A DNA stretch of 64,000 nt, from assembly GCF_005144885.1 (NCBI RefSeq), contig NZ_CP039690.1, positions 3,547,001 through 3,611,000 on the forward strand, written 5' to 3'. Positions 35,965 to 43,870 of this stretch are shown in pieces. The notes below the pieces were generated by a model. That model had not been told where the DNA came from, made no database searches, and saw only the letters and a program-made list of their open reading frames with translations. Every line of letters begins with the position of its first letter. Position 1 is the first letter of the stretch. A program made the translations under genes and the position numbers. Source of the DNA: Phreatobacter stygius (GTDB lineage Bacteria > Pseudomonadota > Alphaproteobacteria > Rhizobiales > Phreatobacteraceae).

Positions 35965-36852
35965 ATGGCCGAGGCCCATACCAAGCACCACGACTATCAC
36001 CTCGTGCCACCGAGCCCATGGCCGTTCATCGGCTCGATGTCGGCTTTCGTCATGGCGGTCGGCCTCGTCATGTGGATGAAGGCGATGCCGCTGGCTGGCC
36101 TCAAGCTCGGCCCGGTGCTGTTCTTCGCCGGCTTCATCGGCGTGCTCTACACCATGTTCGGCTGGTGGTCGGACGTGGTGAAGGAAGGCCAGCAGGGCGA
36201 CCATACCCGGGTCGTGTCGCTGCATCTGCGCTACGGCATGATCATGTTCATCGCCTCCGAGGTGATGTTCTTCGTGGCCTGGTTCTGGGCCTATTTCGAC
36301 GTCTCGCTGTTTCCCGGCGAAGCGCACCAGTTCCAGCGCACCGAGCTGACCGGCGGACATTGGCCGCCGAAGGGCATCGAGACCTTCAATCCGCTGCATC
36401 TGCCGCTGCTCGGCACCATGGTGCTGCTGCTCTCGGGCACCACGGTCACCGCCGCGCACCACTATATCGTGACCGGTGAGCGCCAGGCCGCGAAGATGTA
36501 TCTGTGGTTCACGGTCGCACTCGGCGCCCTGTTCACCTCGCTGCAGGCCTACGAATATTCGCACGCTCACTTCAGCTTCTCGGGCCATATCTACGGCGCC
36601 ACCTTCTTCATGGCGACCGGCTTCCACGGCGCCCATGTCATCATCGGCACGATCTTCCTGCTGATCTGCGCGCTGCGCCTCTACAAGGACACGCACCTGA
36701 CGCCGGAAAAGCATTTCGGCTTCGAGGCGGCCGCCTGGTACTGGCACTTCGTCGACGTGGTCTGGCTGTTCCTGTTCGCCTGCATCTATGTCTGGGGTTA
36801 TGGCTGGGCGGGCGCTGCTGCCGGCGCGGCCACCGGTGCCGGTGGCCATTGA
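35965..36852 (+). CDS. ctaE: Cytochrome c oxidase subunit III
   Basis: A 295-residue, seven-TM subunit III. Conserved blocks include YHLVPPSPWPF near the start, WWSDVVKEGQQGDHT, FVAWFWAYFDVSL, TGGHWPPKGIETFNP, ATGFHGAHVIIGT and YWHFVDVVWLFLF. It stabilises the oxidase core and its proton uptake. It is the last gene of the operon here and is followed by a strong hairpin terminator at 36897. In many relatives DUF983 and SURF1 genes come next; here they lie 5 kb away on the other strand. Confidence 0.97.
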   Translation: MAEAHTKHHDYHLVPPSPWPFIGSMSAFVMAVGLVMWMKAMPLAGLKLGPVLFFAGFIGVLYTMFGWWSDVVKEGQQGDHTRVVSLHLRYGMIMFIASEVMFFVAWFWAYFDVSLFPGEAHQFQRTELTGGHWPPKGIETFNPLHLPLLGTMVLLLSGTTVTAAHHYIVTGERQAAKMYLWFTVALGALFTSLQAYEYSHAHFSFSGHIYGATFFMATGFHGAHVIIGTIFLLICALRLYKDTHLTPEKHFGFEAAAWYWHFVDVVWLFLFACIYVWGYGWAGAAAGAATGAGGH

Positions 36853-36896
36853 GGCGCCAGGCGCTTTTCGCCACGGGCGTGTTTGACGGTCTTCGC

Positions 36897-36920
36897 AAGG
36901 GGCGGCTTCGGCCGCCCCTT
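36897..36920 (+). terminator. Rho-independent terminator of the cta operon
   Basis: A perfect 10-bp stem, AAGGGGCGGC/GCCGCCCCTT, is closed by a TTCG tetraloop and followed by CGTCTTTG. It is 45 nt after the ctaE stop. The UUCG loop and long G/C stem make this the clearest terminator in the window. Confidence 0.8.
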
Positions 36921-37029
36921 CGTCTTTGCGGCGCCGGCGCTGGCGATCACGCTTGCGCCATCCGGCCGCGCGGTATGAAAAAATACGCTATCTAAGGTTC
37001 AGGCCCCTTCTTTCTTGCGGTGACCCCCG

Positions 37030-38388
37030 ATGCCGATCACGCGCCGCTCATTCACCACGACGCTTGCCGCGAGCTCCATCCCCGTGCTGATGCCGCATGC
37101 GGCGGTGGGCGCGGTGCCGATCGAGCGGGTGGTCCGCCACGTCCTGCCGAACGGGTTGGAGGTCATCGCGATCCCCGATCATCGGGTACCGGTGGTCACT
37201 CATATGATCTGGTATCGGGTTGGTTCCGCCGACGAGGTGCCAGGTAAATCCGGCATTGCCCATTTCCTCGAGCACCTGATGTTCAAGGGCACGACCCGGG
37301 CGCCCGGCGACACCTTCTCCACCGCCGTGACCGCGGTCGGCGGCACCGAGAACGCCTTCACCTCCTACGATTACACCGGCTATTTCCAGCGCGTGGCGCG
37401 CGAGCACCTGTCGACCATGATGGATTTCGAGGCCGACCGGATGACCGGTCTGGTCCTGACCGACGCGGTGGTCGATCCTGAACGGGATGTCGTGCTGGAG
37501 GAGCGCAAGAGCCGCACCGACAACGACCCCGGCGCGCGGCTGTCGGAGACATTCTCGAACACCTTGTGGCGGGATCATCCCTACGGCATTCCGGTCATCG
37601 GCTGGGAGCGCGAGATCCGCCAGCTGAACAGGGACGATGCGCTGGCTTTCTACCGGCGTCACTACGCGCCGAACAATGCCGTCCTGGTGGTCGCCGGCGA
37701 CGTCACGCCCGACGAGATCCTGCGCTTCGCCGAAACCAGCTATGGCGTGATCCCGGCCAATCCGGCGATCACGCCGCGGACCCGGCCGCCGGCGCCGGTC
37801 CATGCCAAGCGGGAACGCGTGCGCCTTGCCGATGCGCGCGTCGCCCAGCCCAGCATGACCCATGCGGTCATCGTGCCGTCCTATGCGACGGCCGCCCAGG
37901 GCGAGGCCGAGGCCTTCGAGATCCTGGGCCAGGTGGCGGGCAGCAGCCCCAACGGACGCATCTTCAAGGCGCTGGTCGCCGACCAGGGGCTGGCCGCCGG
38001 CGCCGGCGCCTTTTATGCCGGCGCAGCGCTCGGCGACGGCCGCTTCGGCGTCTATGCCTCGCCGCGGCCGGGCGTGACGCTGGAGCGCCTGGAGGCCGCC
38101 ATGGTCGAGGTGACCGGCCGCCTGGTGCGCGACGGCATCACCGAGGAGGAACTGGCGCGGGCGAAGACCCGGCTTGTCGCCGACTCGATCTTTTCCCAGG
38201 ACAGCCAGGCCTCGATGGCACGCATGTATGGTTCGGCCCTGGTCTGCGGCTCGACGGTCGCCGACCTGCAGGATTGGACAAACCGCGTGCGCAAGGTCAC
38301 GCTGGCCGAGGTCCATGCGGTCGCCGCGCGGGCGCTGGACCTTGACCGCGCCGTCACGGCCGAACTCGTGCGCCAGGACCACGGATGA
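37030..38388 (+). CDS. M16 family zinc peptidase (active subunit)
   Basis: A 452-residue inverzincin-type metallopeptidase. The HxxEH zinc motif is intact (HFLEH, residues 78-82), and the distal Glu lies in VVLEERKSRTDN. The N-terminus (MPITRRSFTTTLAASSIPVL) looks like an export signal, possibly twin-arginine, so the enzyme would work in the periplasm. Such proteins degrade or process peptides together with a zinc-less partner. The partner is encoded immediately downstream with a 4-nt overlap (38385-38388). The layout matches the PqqL/YmxG-type bacterial M16 pairs. Confidence 0.93.
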   Translation: MPITRRSFTTTLAASSIPVLMPHAAVGAVPIERVVRHVLPNGLEVIAIPDHRVPVVTHMIWYRVGSADEVPGKSGIAHFLEHLMFKGTTRAPGDTFSTAVTAVGGTENAFTSYDYTGYFQRVAREHLSTMMDFEADRMTGLVLTDAVVDPERDVVLEERKSRTDNDPGARLSETFSNTLWRDHPYGIPVIGWEREIRQLNRDDALAFYRRHYAPNNAVLVVAGDVTPDEILRFAETSYGVIPANPAITPRTRPPAPVHAKRERVRLADARVAQPSMTHAVIVPSYATAAQGEAEAFEILGQVAGSSPNGRIFKALVADQGLAAGAGAFYAGAALGDGRFGVYASPRPGVTLERLEAAMVEVTGRLVRDGITEEELARAKTRLVADSIFSQDSQASMARMYGSALVCGSTVADLQDWTNRVRKVTLAEVHAVAARALDLDRAVTAELVRQDHG

Positions 38389-39719
38389 CCCCGATCCCTG
38401 CGCTTCGCCGCTTCCTGTCAGGGGCTTTCGCCATGACCGCCGCTCTCCTGTCCGTCACTCCCGTCGCCGAGGCCGCCAGCCGCGTCGAACGGGTGATCTC
38501 GCCCGGCGGGATCGAAGCCTGGCTGGTCCGGCAGACCCATTTGCCGATCATCGCACTCGACTTTTCCATGCGTGGCGGCGCCGCCCAGGATCCGCCCGAC
38601 CGGCCGGGCACCGCCAATATCCTGGCGGCCATGCTCGACGAGGGCGCCGGCGAACTGGACGGCGAGACCTTCAGCAAACGGCTCGAAGACCGGGCCATCG
38701 AAATGACCTTCGCGGCCGGGCGCGACGCCTTGTCCGGGTCGGTGCGCATGCTGAGCGAGCATCAGACGGACGCCTTTGCCCTGCTCAAGCTGGCATTGCG
38801 GCAGCCGCGCTTCGACGCCGCTCCCCTGGAGCGCATCCGGCAATCCGCGCTCGCCAATATCCGGCGGGCGTCGACCAATCCGAACGCCATCGCCAACGAG
38901 ACATTCTGGGCGACCGCCTTCCCGGGCCACCCCTATGGCCATCGCACTGTCGGCACCGCCGAAAGCGTCCAGGCCATCACCCGCGACGACCTGGTCGCCT
39001 TGCACCGCCGCATCGTGGCGCGCCAACACCTGAAGATCGCGGTGGTCGGCGACATCACCGCCGAGGCGCTGGCCGTGGTTCTCGATGATGTCTTCGCCGA
39101 TCTGCCGGCCCGGGCCGAGCTGACGCCGGTGCCGCAGGTGACGCTCGCCGGAGCGGGCGAACGCCGGGTCATTGCCCTCGACGTCCCCCAGACCGTCATC
39201 TCCTTTGGCCTCGCCGGCCTGAAGCGCGACGATCCCGATTTCATTGCTGCCTTCGTCATGAACCATATCCTCGGTGGCGGCTCGCTGTCGTCGAGGCTCT
39301 ATACCGAGGTTCGCGAGAAGCGCGGTCTGGCCTATTCGATCTCGTCGGGCCTCGCCGCCTTCGACGCCGCCGGCGTGATGACCGGCGGGACCTCGACACG
39401 CAATGACCGCGCGGCCGAGAGCCTGGCCGTCATCGAGGCGGAACTGGCCCGCATGGGCGCGGACGGACCGACCGAAGCCGAGCTCGACCAGGCCAAGCGT
39501 TACCTCATCGGGTCCTGGGCCCTGCGCTTCGAGACCTCCAACGCGATTGCCTCCAACCTCATCCGCATCCAGCTCGACGGCTTCGGTCCCGATTATCTCG
39601 ACCGGCGCAACGGCCTGATCCAGGCGGTGACGATCGATGATCTGCGCCGGGTGGCGAAACGGCTGCTTGGTGATCCGCGGCTCCTGGTGGTGGCCGTCGG
39701 CCGGCCGATCGGGTTCTGA
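38385..39719 (+). CDS. M16 family peptidase-like protein lacking the zinc motif
   Basis: A 444-residue M16 homologue with an export signal (SGAFAMTAALLSVTPVAEA). Where HxxEH should be, the sequence reads NILAAMLDEGAG, so it cannot bind zinc. The C-terminal half keeps the M16 substrate-binding signature (YTEVREKRGLAYSISSGL) with R and Y. This is the typical non-catalytic subunit of a heterodimeric bacterial M16 peptidase. It overlaps the active-subunit gene by 4 nt. Confidence 0.93.
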   Translation: MTPIPALRRFLSGAFAMTAALLSVTPVAEAASRVERVISPGGIEAWLVRQTHLPIIALDFSMRGGAAQDPPDRPGTANILAAMLDEGAGELDGETFSKRLEDRAIEMTFAAGRDALSGSVRMLSEHQTDAFALLKLALRQPRFDAAPLERIRQSALANIRRASTNPNAIANETFWATAFPGHPYGHRTVGTAESVQAITRDDLVALHRRIVARQHLKIAVVGDITAEALAVVLDDVFADLPARAELTPVPQVTLAGAGERRVIALDVPQTVISFGLAGLKRDDPDFIAAFVMNHILGGGSLSSRLYTEVREKRGLAYSISSGLAAFDAAGVMTGGTSTRNDRAAESLAVIEAELARMGADGPTEAELDQAKRYLIGSWALRFETSNAIASNLIRIQLDGFGPDYLDRRNGLIQAVTIDDLRRVAKRLLGDPRLLVVAVGRPIGF

Positions 39720-39751
39720 CGCCGGCGGCGTTCCGGCGGGTCACCGGCACT

Positions 39752-39767
39752 TTGGCACATATCCTGC
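39752..39767 (+). promoter_or_regulatory. Sigma-54-type promoter candidate upstream of the EF-hand gene
   Basis: TTGGCAC (39752-39758), then 5 nt, then CTGC (39764-39767). The GG and GC doublets have the exact spacing required for -24/-12 promoters; only one base of TTGC differs. The EF-hand gene starts 43 bp further on. A sigma-54 activator is encoded at 22266-23723, but a link between the two is not shown. Confidence 0.45.
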
Positions 39768-39809
39768 GGGGTTCGTCCCATCATCACGGACGGTCCCAAG
39801 GGAGCAGTC

Positions 39810-40334
39810 ATGTACGGATTGGCACTCGGCCTCATGGCCAGCGCGGGAAATGCCCTGAATTCTCCGGGAAGTTCGACGGGTTCCCCCGGAAAAGCATCCG
39901 ATTCCGGCAAATTGGACCGTTTCTTCGAGCGGCTCGACACCAACAAGGACGGCCGGATCTCGCAAGCCGAGTTCATGGTGTCTGGGCAAAATCTGCAGCC
40001 TGGCTCGGCAGAATCCACCACCGGTTCGACGGCCGAAGGGGCGGCCTCGACCAACTCGGCCGGCGCGCGCCGGAACCTGTTCAAGGCCATGGACAGCGAC
40101 GGCGACGGCAATATCTCGAAAGAAGAGGCCGCGGCCTTCTCGGCGCAGAAAACGGCCGCACGCGCGGCCCTGCTGAGCATCCAGGAGCAATTCGGCGGCG
40201 GTCAGAATGCGGCTCGCACCGGCCAGCGCCGGCATCCCCAGGCCGGCGCCGTCGCATCGGCTCAAACGCTGGCCACCATTGCTCCCGCGGCCGGCGGCCC
40301 GGCGTCCGCCTCGGTCAGCGCAGTGGCCGGCTGA
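39810..40334 (+). CDS. EF-hand calcium-binding protein
   Basis: A 174-residue protein with two canonical EF-hand loops. Residues 43-54 read DTNKDGRISQAE and residues 95-106 read DSDGDGNISKEE; both have all oxygen ligands and the terminal Glu. They are joined by a Ser/Thr/Gly-rich linker, and the C-terminus is Ala-rich and probably disordered. There is no obvious cleavable signal peptide: the N-terminus is only mildly hydrophobic (MYGLALGLMASAG). The function is unknown; bacterial proteins of this type are calcium buffers or sensors. A sigma-54-like promoter lies 43 bp upstream. Confidence 0.88.
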   Translation: MYGLALGLMASAGNALNSPGSSTGSPGKASDSGKLDRFFERLDTNKDGRISQAEFMVSGQNLQPGSAESTTGSTAEGAASTNSAGARRNLFKAMDSDGDGNISKEEAAAFSAQKTAARAALLSIQEQFGGGQNAARTGQRRHPQAGAVASAQTLATIAPAAGGPASASVSAVAG

Positions 40335-40374
40335 CCGCCGTCCCGGAACTCGCACGACAATCTCCGGCAGCCGG

Positions 40375-40614
40375 TCATCCCGGCTCCCGGCTCGCGCCAT
40401 GGCTCAAAACCATGCGGATATCGGTCGCCGTCCAGCGTGCATGGCCGAAGCAGGGAATGCCCCGGGCATTGAGCAGGTTCGCGATCATGCCGTGATGGCC
40501 GACGCCGCGCGCCAGGTGATCGCGGATGAGTGGCAGCGTCGCCTCGACGAAGGCCGAGAAGATATCCTGCCAGACCAGCTGCTCGTCGCATCCGGGCTTG
40601 CGCGGCCCGGTCAT
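40375..40614 (-). CDS. Small protein with recombinase-domain-like segment
   Basis: A 79-residue protein. The C-terminal half (MIANLLNARGIPCFGHARWT...) has the I-A-x-x-L-N-x-x-G-I-P...W-x-x-x-x-V/I-x-x-x-L pattern found in the Recombinase domain (Pfam-type PF07508) of large serine recombinases. There is no resolvase catalytic domain. Small proteins of this type occur in Hyphomicrobiales and may bind DNA. It follows the 75-residue gene by 17 bp in the same direction; the start is not certain. Confidence 0.55.
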   Translation of the reverse strand: MTGPRKPGCDEQLVWQDIFSAFVEATLPLIRDHLARGVGHHGMIANLLNARGIPCFGHARWTATDIRMVLSHGASREPG

Positions 40615-40631
40615 GGCGGCGGCAAGAGCGC

Positions 40632-40859
40632 TCAGGATGTCCCCCGCATGAAGGACGGCTCGATCGGCTCGGTGCTGAGCGTGACGACATTGTCGTGGCC
40701 GCCCTCGACCAGGGCGAATCGGATGGCGTCCTTGCGGGTCCGGAACACGCCTTCGGCGCTGCCGTCGAGGTCGCGCGCGGTCCACAGGCCGTGCGAGCAC
40801 GGGCCGACAATGAAAAGATGGGGCGCCTGCGCGCCGGAACGTCTGATGGCTTGGGACAT
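40632..40859 (-). CDS. Small conserved hypothetical protein (75 residues)
   Basis: A short soluble protein: HLFIVGPCSHGLWTARDLDG followed by a segment of the type GVFRTRKDAIRFAL. The pattern, a short beta-strand region with G-x-W-x-A/V-R-D-x-x-G and then F-x-x-R-x-x-A-x-x-F-A, is one I associate with small alphaproteobacterial proteins of unknown function. The ATG at 40859 has a GAAGGT ribosome site 8 nt upstream. It lies 11 bp after the small membrane protein gene and 17 bp before the recombinase-like gene. Confidence 0.65.
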   Translation of the reverse strand: MSQAIRRSGAQAPHLFIVGPCSHGLWTARDLDGSAEGVFRTRKDAIRFALVEGGHDNVVTLSTEPIEPSFMRGTS

Positions 40860-40870
40860 GTCCGTTACCT

Positions 40871-41056
40871 TCAGCGCGGCACGAAAACATAGGCGCGCAA
40901 GGCCAACGCCGCGATCAGCGGCAGGGCCAGGCAGACGCCAAGCAGCAGGTAGCCGGTGACTTGCCGGGCCGCCGATACGATCGGGCGGATCGGGAATTCC
41001 GGGCGGGCGTGAATGTAAGGGCGGGCCGGTCGGGGCTCGCGAGCAATCGATACCAT
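40871..41056 (-). CDS. Small single-pass membrane protein (61 residues)
   Basis: A 61-residue protein with a basic/proline-rich N-terminus and one TM helix (VTGYLLLGVCLALPLIAALALRAYVFV, quoted in part: GYLLLGVCLALPLIAALAL). Its translation signal is unusually strong: AAGGAGGT is placed 5 nt before the ATG at 41056, which is the main evidence that it is real. No family is recognised. It heads a three-gene set of tiny genes downstream of SURF1. Confidence 0.65.
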   Translation of the reverse strand: MVSIAREPRPARPYIHARPEFPIRPIVSAARQVTGYLLLGVCLALPLIAALALRAYVFVPR

Positions 41057-41171
41057 GTCGACCTCCTTCGGTCGTCACGGATTTAGGGAGTCCGGCCGTC
41101 AAACCGCCATTCGGATTAGGGGCTCGCCGCATAAGCGGCGTGCAAAGAGCCCTGGCTCGCCGGCACCCTGG

Positions 41172-41936
41172 TCAGACCGTGCCGCGCCATTTCTGCACGG
41201 CAAAGGCCGCGAACACGCCGATCAGCGTCAGCGCCAGCCCGAACCAGGTCAGCGCATATTCGAAATGCCGGTTGGGGAAGCTGAGGCGCGTCTCGCCCCC
41301 CTGCGGCAGGCCGCCGGCGACCGGCGTGGCGTCGGCGTCGATCGAGAACGGCGCGGTGCTGTTGCGATCGAACCCGAGCGTCTGGGCGATCACGGGGGTG
41401 TCGCGTGTGTAGAACAGCCGGCGGGCCAGGTCGTCGGAGGCGGCAAAGACGCTGCGCCGCTCGGGAAAGCGCACGAGGCCGGTGATCGTCACCGGGCCGG
41501 TCGTCTGTCCGGCCTGGCGCGTCGCCGGATCCCGCCGGTCGGTTGGCACGAAGCCGCGATTGACGAGGACGGTGGCGCCCTCGGCGGTGACCAGCGGGGT
41601 CAGCACCAGATAGCCCTGGCCCTGGGGCCGCCCGGGCTGGCCCGGCCGGTTGCTGTCGCCGGCGACGGTATAGAGATAGGCCTCGGCGTCGTGGCGGAAC
41701 GAGCCGGTGACGGCGACGCGGCGATATTCGTCGGCCGCGGCGGTCATGGCCGGCCATGCGGCGGCCGGCGGCAACGGCACCGGCGGCGCATGGGTGCGGG
41801 CTTCGACCTGGGCGATCAGGCCGTTCTTCCAGGCAAGTTGCGACAGCTGCCAGGATCCGAGCCGGATGAGCACGGCAAGGGCCGCGAGCGCGACGAGGCC
41901 CGGAACGACGAGCGGGCGAAGGCGGGATGTGGTCAT
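41172..41936 (-). CDS. SURF1 family cytochrome oxidase biogenesis protein
   Basis: A 254-residue protein with two TM helices, one at each end (about 8-27 and 228-248), enclosing a periplasmic domain. Family motifs are LGSWQLSQLAWKN after the first helix, YRRVAVTGSFRHDAE, GYLVLTPL and VLVNRGFVPTDRR, and FPNRHFEYALTWFGLA before the last helix. SURF1 binds haem A and passes it to CtaD during oxidase assembly. The neighbouring DUF983 gene is just upstream. Both lie 5 kb from the cta operon and in opposite orientation. Confidence 0.93.
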   Translation of the reverse strand: MTTSRLRPLVVPGLVALAALAVLIRLGSWQLSQLAWKNGLIAQVEARTHAPPVPLPPAAAWPAMTAAADEYRRVAVTGSFRHDAEAYLYTVAGDSNRPGQPGRPQGQGYLVLTPLVTAEGATVLVNRGFVPTDRRDPATRQAGQTTGPVTITGLVRFPERRSVFAASDDLARRLFYTRDTPVIAQTLGFDRNSTAPFSIDADATPVAGGLPQGGETRLSFPNRHFEYALTWFGLALTLIGVFAAFAVQKWRGTV

Positions 41937-41959
41937 GTGGCTTGCGAATAAAGCCTCGG

Positions 41960-42331
41960 TCACTGGCTGTCGAGCCGCCCCTCGCGCGCCTTGTTGACAT
42001 ATTGGAGAGCGATCATGATGCCCTTCATGGGTCGGAGCAGGCCGAGCGTCACGATCAGGATCAACGGCCCCCACATCAGCGCGTGCAGCCAGAACGGCGG
42101 CTGATAACGGAACTCGACGAACAGCGCGAGGCCGCAGATCAGGAAGCCGGCGATGAGGATGACGAAGACCGCCGGGCCGTCGCCGGCATCGGCGAAGGAA
42201 TAGTCCAGCCCGCAGGCGCTGCATCGGGCCTTCGGTGTCAGGAAGCCATCGAACAGGGCGCCCTCGCCGCAGCGTGGGCAGCGGCAGCGCAGCCCGGTCG
42301 AGAACGGCGATTGCTCTTGATAGAAGGTCAT
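41960..42331 (-). CDS. DUF983 zinc-ribbon membrane protein
   Basis: A 123-residue protein. The N-terminal zinc ribbon has two CxxC knuckles (CPRC at about 18-21, CSAC at about 37-40), and two TM helices follow (about 57-77 and 83-103). The C-terminus is MKGIMIALQYVNKAREGR. DUF983 genes are regular companions of SURF1 and subunit III genes in alphaproteobacteria and are suspected to help oxidase assembly. I chose the ATG at 42331 with a GGGAGC ribosome site. SURF1 begins 24 bp after the stop. Confidence 0.9.
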   Translation of the reverse strand: MTFYQEQSPFSTGLRCRCPRCGEGALFDGFLTPKARCSACGLDYSFADAGDGPAVFVILIAGFLICGLALFVEFRYQPPFWLHALMWGPLILIVTLGLLRPMKGIMIALQYVNKAREGRLDSQ

Positions 42332-42648
42332 GCCGAGGGCTCCCATGAGGCGCCCAGTTTACCGAGGAAGCCGGGCCGGCGCGAGCGGGCTGGCCGAATG
42401 CCATGGCCGCGCCGGAGCCGATGCCGCTGTCAAGACGCGATGACCGGCTTTGAACCAATCTGTAACCTTAAGAAAATTGCCGGCCATTGCTGCCCAAAAC
42501 GCGCCATTTTTTGCCGGCCGGCAACGGGTCCGTTAACCGCTTCTTCAACGCTGATCTCTAGGTTTTCCGCCAAGAAGCCTCGCTTGATTGGGCTTCCATG
42601 AATTTCCGACGGGCTTGTCAGCATCGTCGCGGCCTTGGAGCAGGTTAG
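42332..42648. other. Intergenic region between divergent DUF983 and cheY genes
   Basis: About 317 bp, noticeably richer in A/T than its flanks, and with no gene. It contains TTGCCGGCC twice (42477-42485 and 42511-42519), 34 bp apart; the second copy is part of the 14-bp palindrome TTGCCGGCCGGCAA (42511-42524). These may be regulator sites for cheY-cheZ. A partial CtrA-like half-site (TTAA at 42533) is too weak to call. Confidence 0.4.
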
Positions 42649-43032
42649 ATGGCTGTTGATCTCTCGATGCCGATCCTCGTGGTCGACGATTACAACACGA
42701 TGATCCGCATCATCCGCAATCTTCTGAAACAGCTCGGCTTTGACGACATCGACGACGCGTCGGATGGCTCGGCCGCATTGGCGAAGATGAAGGAGAAGAA
42801 ATACGGCCTGGTGATCTCCGACTGGAACATGGAGCCGATGACCGGCTACGAGCTCCTGAAGGAAGTTCGCTCGGACGGTTTCCTGGCCCGCACGCCCTTC
42901 ATCATGGTCACCGCGGAATCCAAGACCGAGAACGTCATCGCGGCCAAGAAGGCCGGCGTGAACAACTACATCGTCAAGCCGTTCAACGCCCAGACTTTGA
43001 AGGCCAAGATCGACGCCGTCTTCGCCGACTGA
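42649..43032 (+). CDS. cheY: Chemotaxis response regulator CheY
   Basis: A 127-residue single receiver domain. The active site falls at the same numbers as in E. coli CheY: acidic pair D13/D14, phosphoacceptor D57 (VISDWNM), T87 and K109 (VKPF). Phosphorylated CheY binds the flagellar switch to alter rotation. The next gene is cheZ, whose product dephosphorylates it, so input and off-switch are encoded together. No cheA, cheW, cheB or cheR is in the window; the only receptor gene is at 55974-57683. Confidence 0.96.
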   Translation: MAVDLSMPILVVDDYNTMIRIIRNLLKQLGFDDIDDASDGSAALAKMKEKKYGLVISDWNMEPMTGYELLKEVRSDGFLARTPFIMVTAESKTENVIAAKKAGVNNYIVKPFNAQTLKAKIDAVFAD

Positions 43033-43141
43033 AAAAGGCCGCAAGGCATCCCGCACGCTCCGGCTCATGCTCGAGCCGAGCCCACGGCTTGACGCCGATA
43101 GGGCCATCGCCGCCGCCAGGCCCCAAGGAATGGGTAATGCC

Positions 43142-43831
43142 ATGAAGAGCGTCTCAACCGACCATCTTGACCGGATCGTCGAATTCGTCCGCACCAAGCG
43201 TGAACGCGACGTGTCGTTGGCCGATGTCGTCGGCCTCGCCGAGGTGACCGTCGAATCGCTCTCCAGCTTCTTCCGCTCGATCGACATGTCGGTCTATCGG
43301 GAGCTGTCGGATATCGCGGCCTTCATCACCAATATGAAAGCCGAAATCGGCCGGCTGCAGCCCAATGACCTGAAGCAGAGCCGCATTCCGGCCGCCGGCC
43401 TGGAGCTCGACGCCATCGTCAAGGCCACCGAAAAGGCGACCGACACGATCATGGGCGCGGCCGAAGAGGTGATGGCGGCCGACCCGTCCAACCCGACCGC
43501 CTACAAGGCGATCGTCGACGAACGGATGATGCTGATCTTCGAGGCCTGCTCGTTCCAGGACATTACCGGCCAGCGCGTCGCCAAGGTCGTCGAGACGCTG
43601 CAGCATATCGAGGCCCGCGTGTCGCGCTTCGCCGAGGCGATCAATGCGGCCGATGCCGAAGGCTATATGACCGACGACGAACGCAAGCGCGAGGAGCGCA
43701 AGCTGCAGAACATCCTGCACGGTCCGCAGCTGGATGGCGAAGGTGTCGGCCAGGGCGATGTCGATGCCTTGTTCGACAAGCCGCATGCCGGCGGCACCAG
43801 CCAGGATGCTGTCGACGCGCTGTTCAAATAG
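43142..43831 (+). CDS. cheZ: CheY-P phosphatase CheZ
   Basis: A protein of about 229 residues with a long helical hairpin. It contains the CheZ catalytic segment FQDITGQRVAKVVETL; D140 and Q144 correspond to the Asp and the Gln that attack CheY-P. The C-terminal CheY-tethering peptide is present twice: QGDVDALF (204-211) and QDAVDALF (221-228, at the very end). The usual protein has one. I preferred the ATG at 43142 (MKSVSTDHL); an ATG at 43130 is also in frame. It is 109 bp after cheY on the same strand. Confidence 0.92.
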   Translation: MKSVSTDHLDRIVEFVRTKRERDVSLADVVGLAEVTVESLSSFFRSIDMSVYRELSDIAAFITNMKAEIGRLQPNDLKQSRIPAAGLELDAIVKATEKATDTIMGAAEEVMAADPSNPTAYKAIVDERMMLIFEACSFQDITGQRVAKVVETLQHIEARVSRFAEAINAADAEGYMTDDERKREERKLQNILHGPQLDGEGVGQGDVDALFDKPHAGGTSQDAVDALFK

Positions 43832-43857
43832 GCGGCCGAAAGGGCCGGGCCGGCCGC
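43832..43857. terminator. Putative bidirectional terminator after cheZ
   Basis: A 7-bp stem, GCGGCCG/CGGCCGC, with a 12-nt loop starts right after the cheZ stop and ends 13 bp before the stop of the convergent HAD gene. It has no T run. Confidence 0.4.
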
Positions 43858-43870
43858 GATCGTCAGGCGC

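Noticed and set aside
40375-40614. Mobile-element remnant because of the recombinase-like segment
   Set aside because: There are no terminal repeats, no resolvase catalytic domain and no target duplication. The gene is intact and in an operon-like row.
42533-42549. Possible CtrA site (TTAA-N7-TTAAC) upstream of cheY
   Set aside because: Only the first half is intact; the second reads TTCAA, so the match is too weak.
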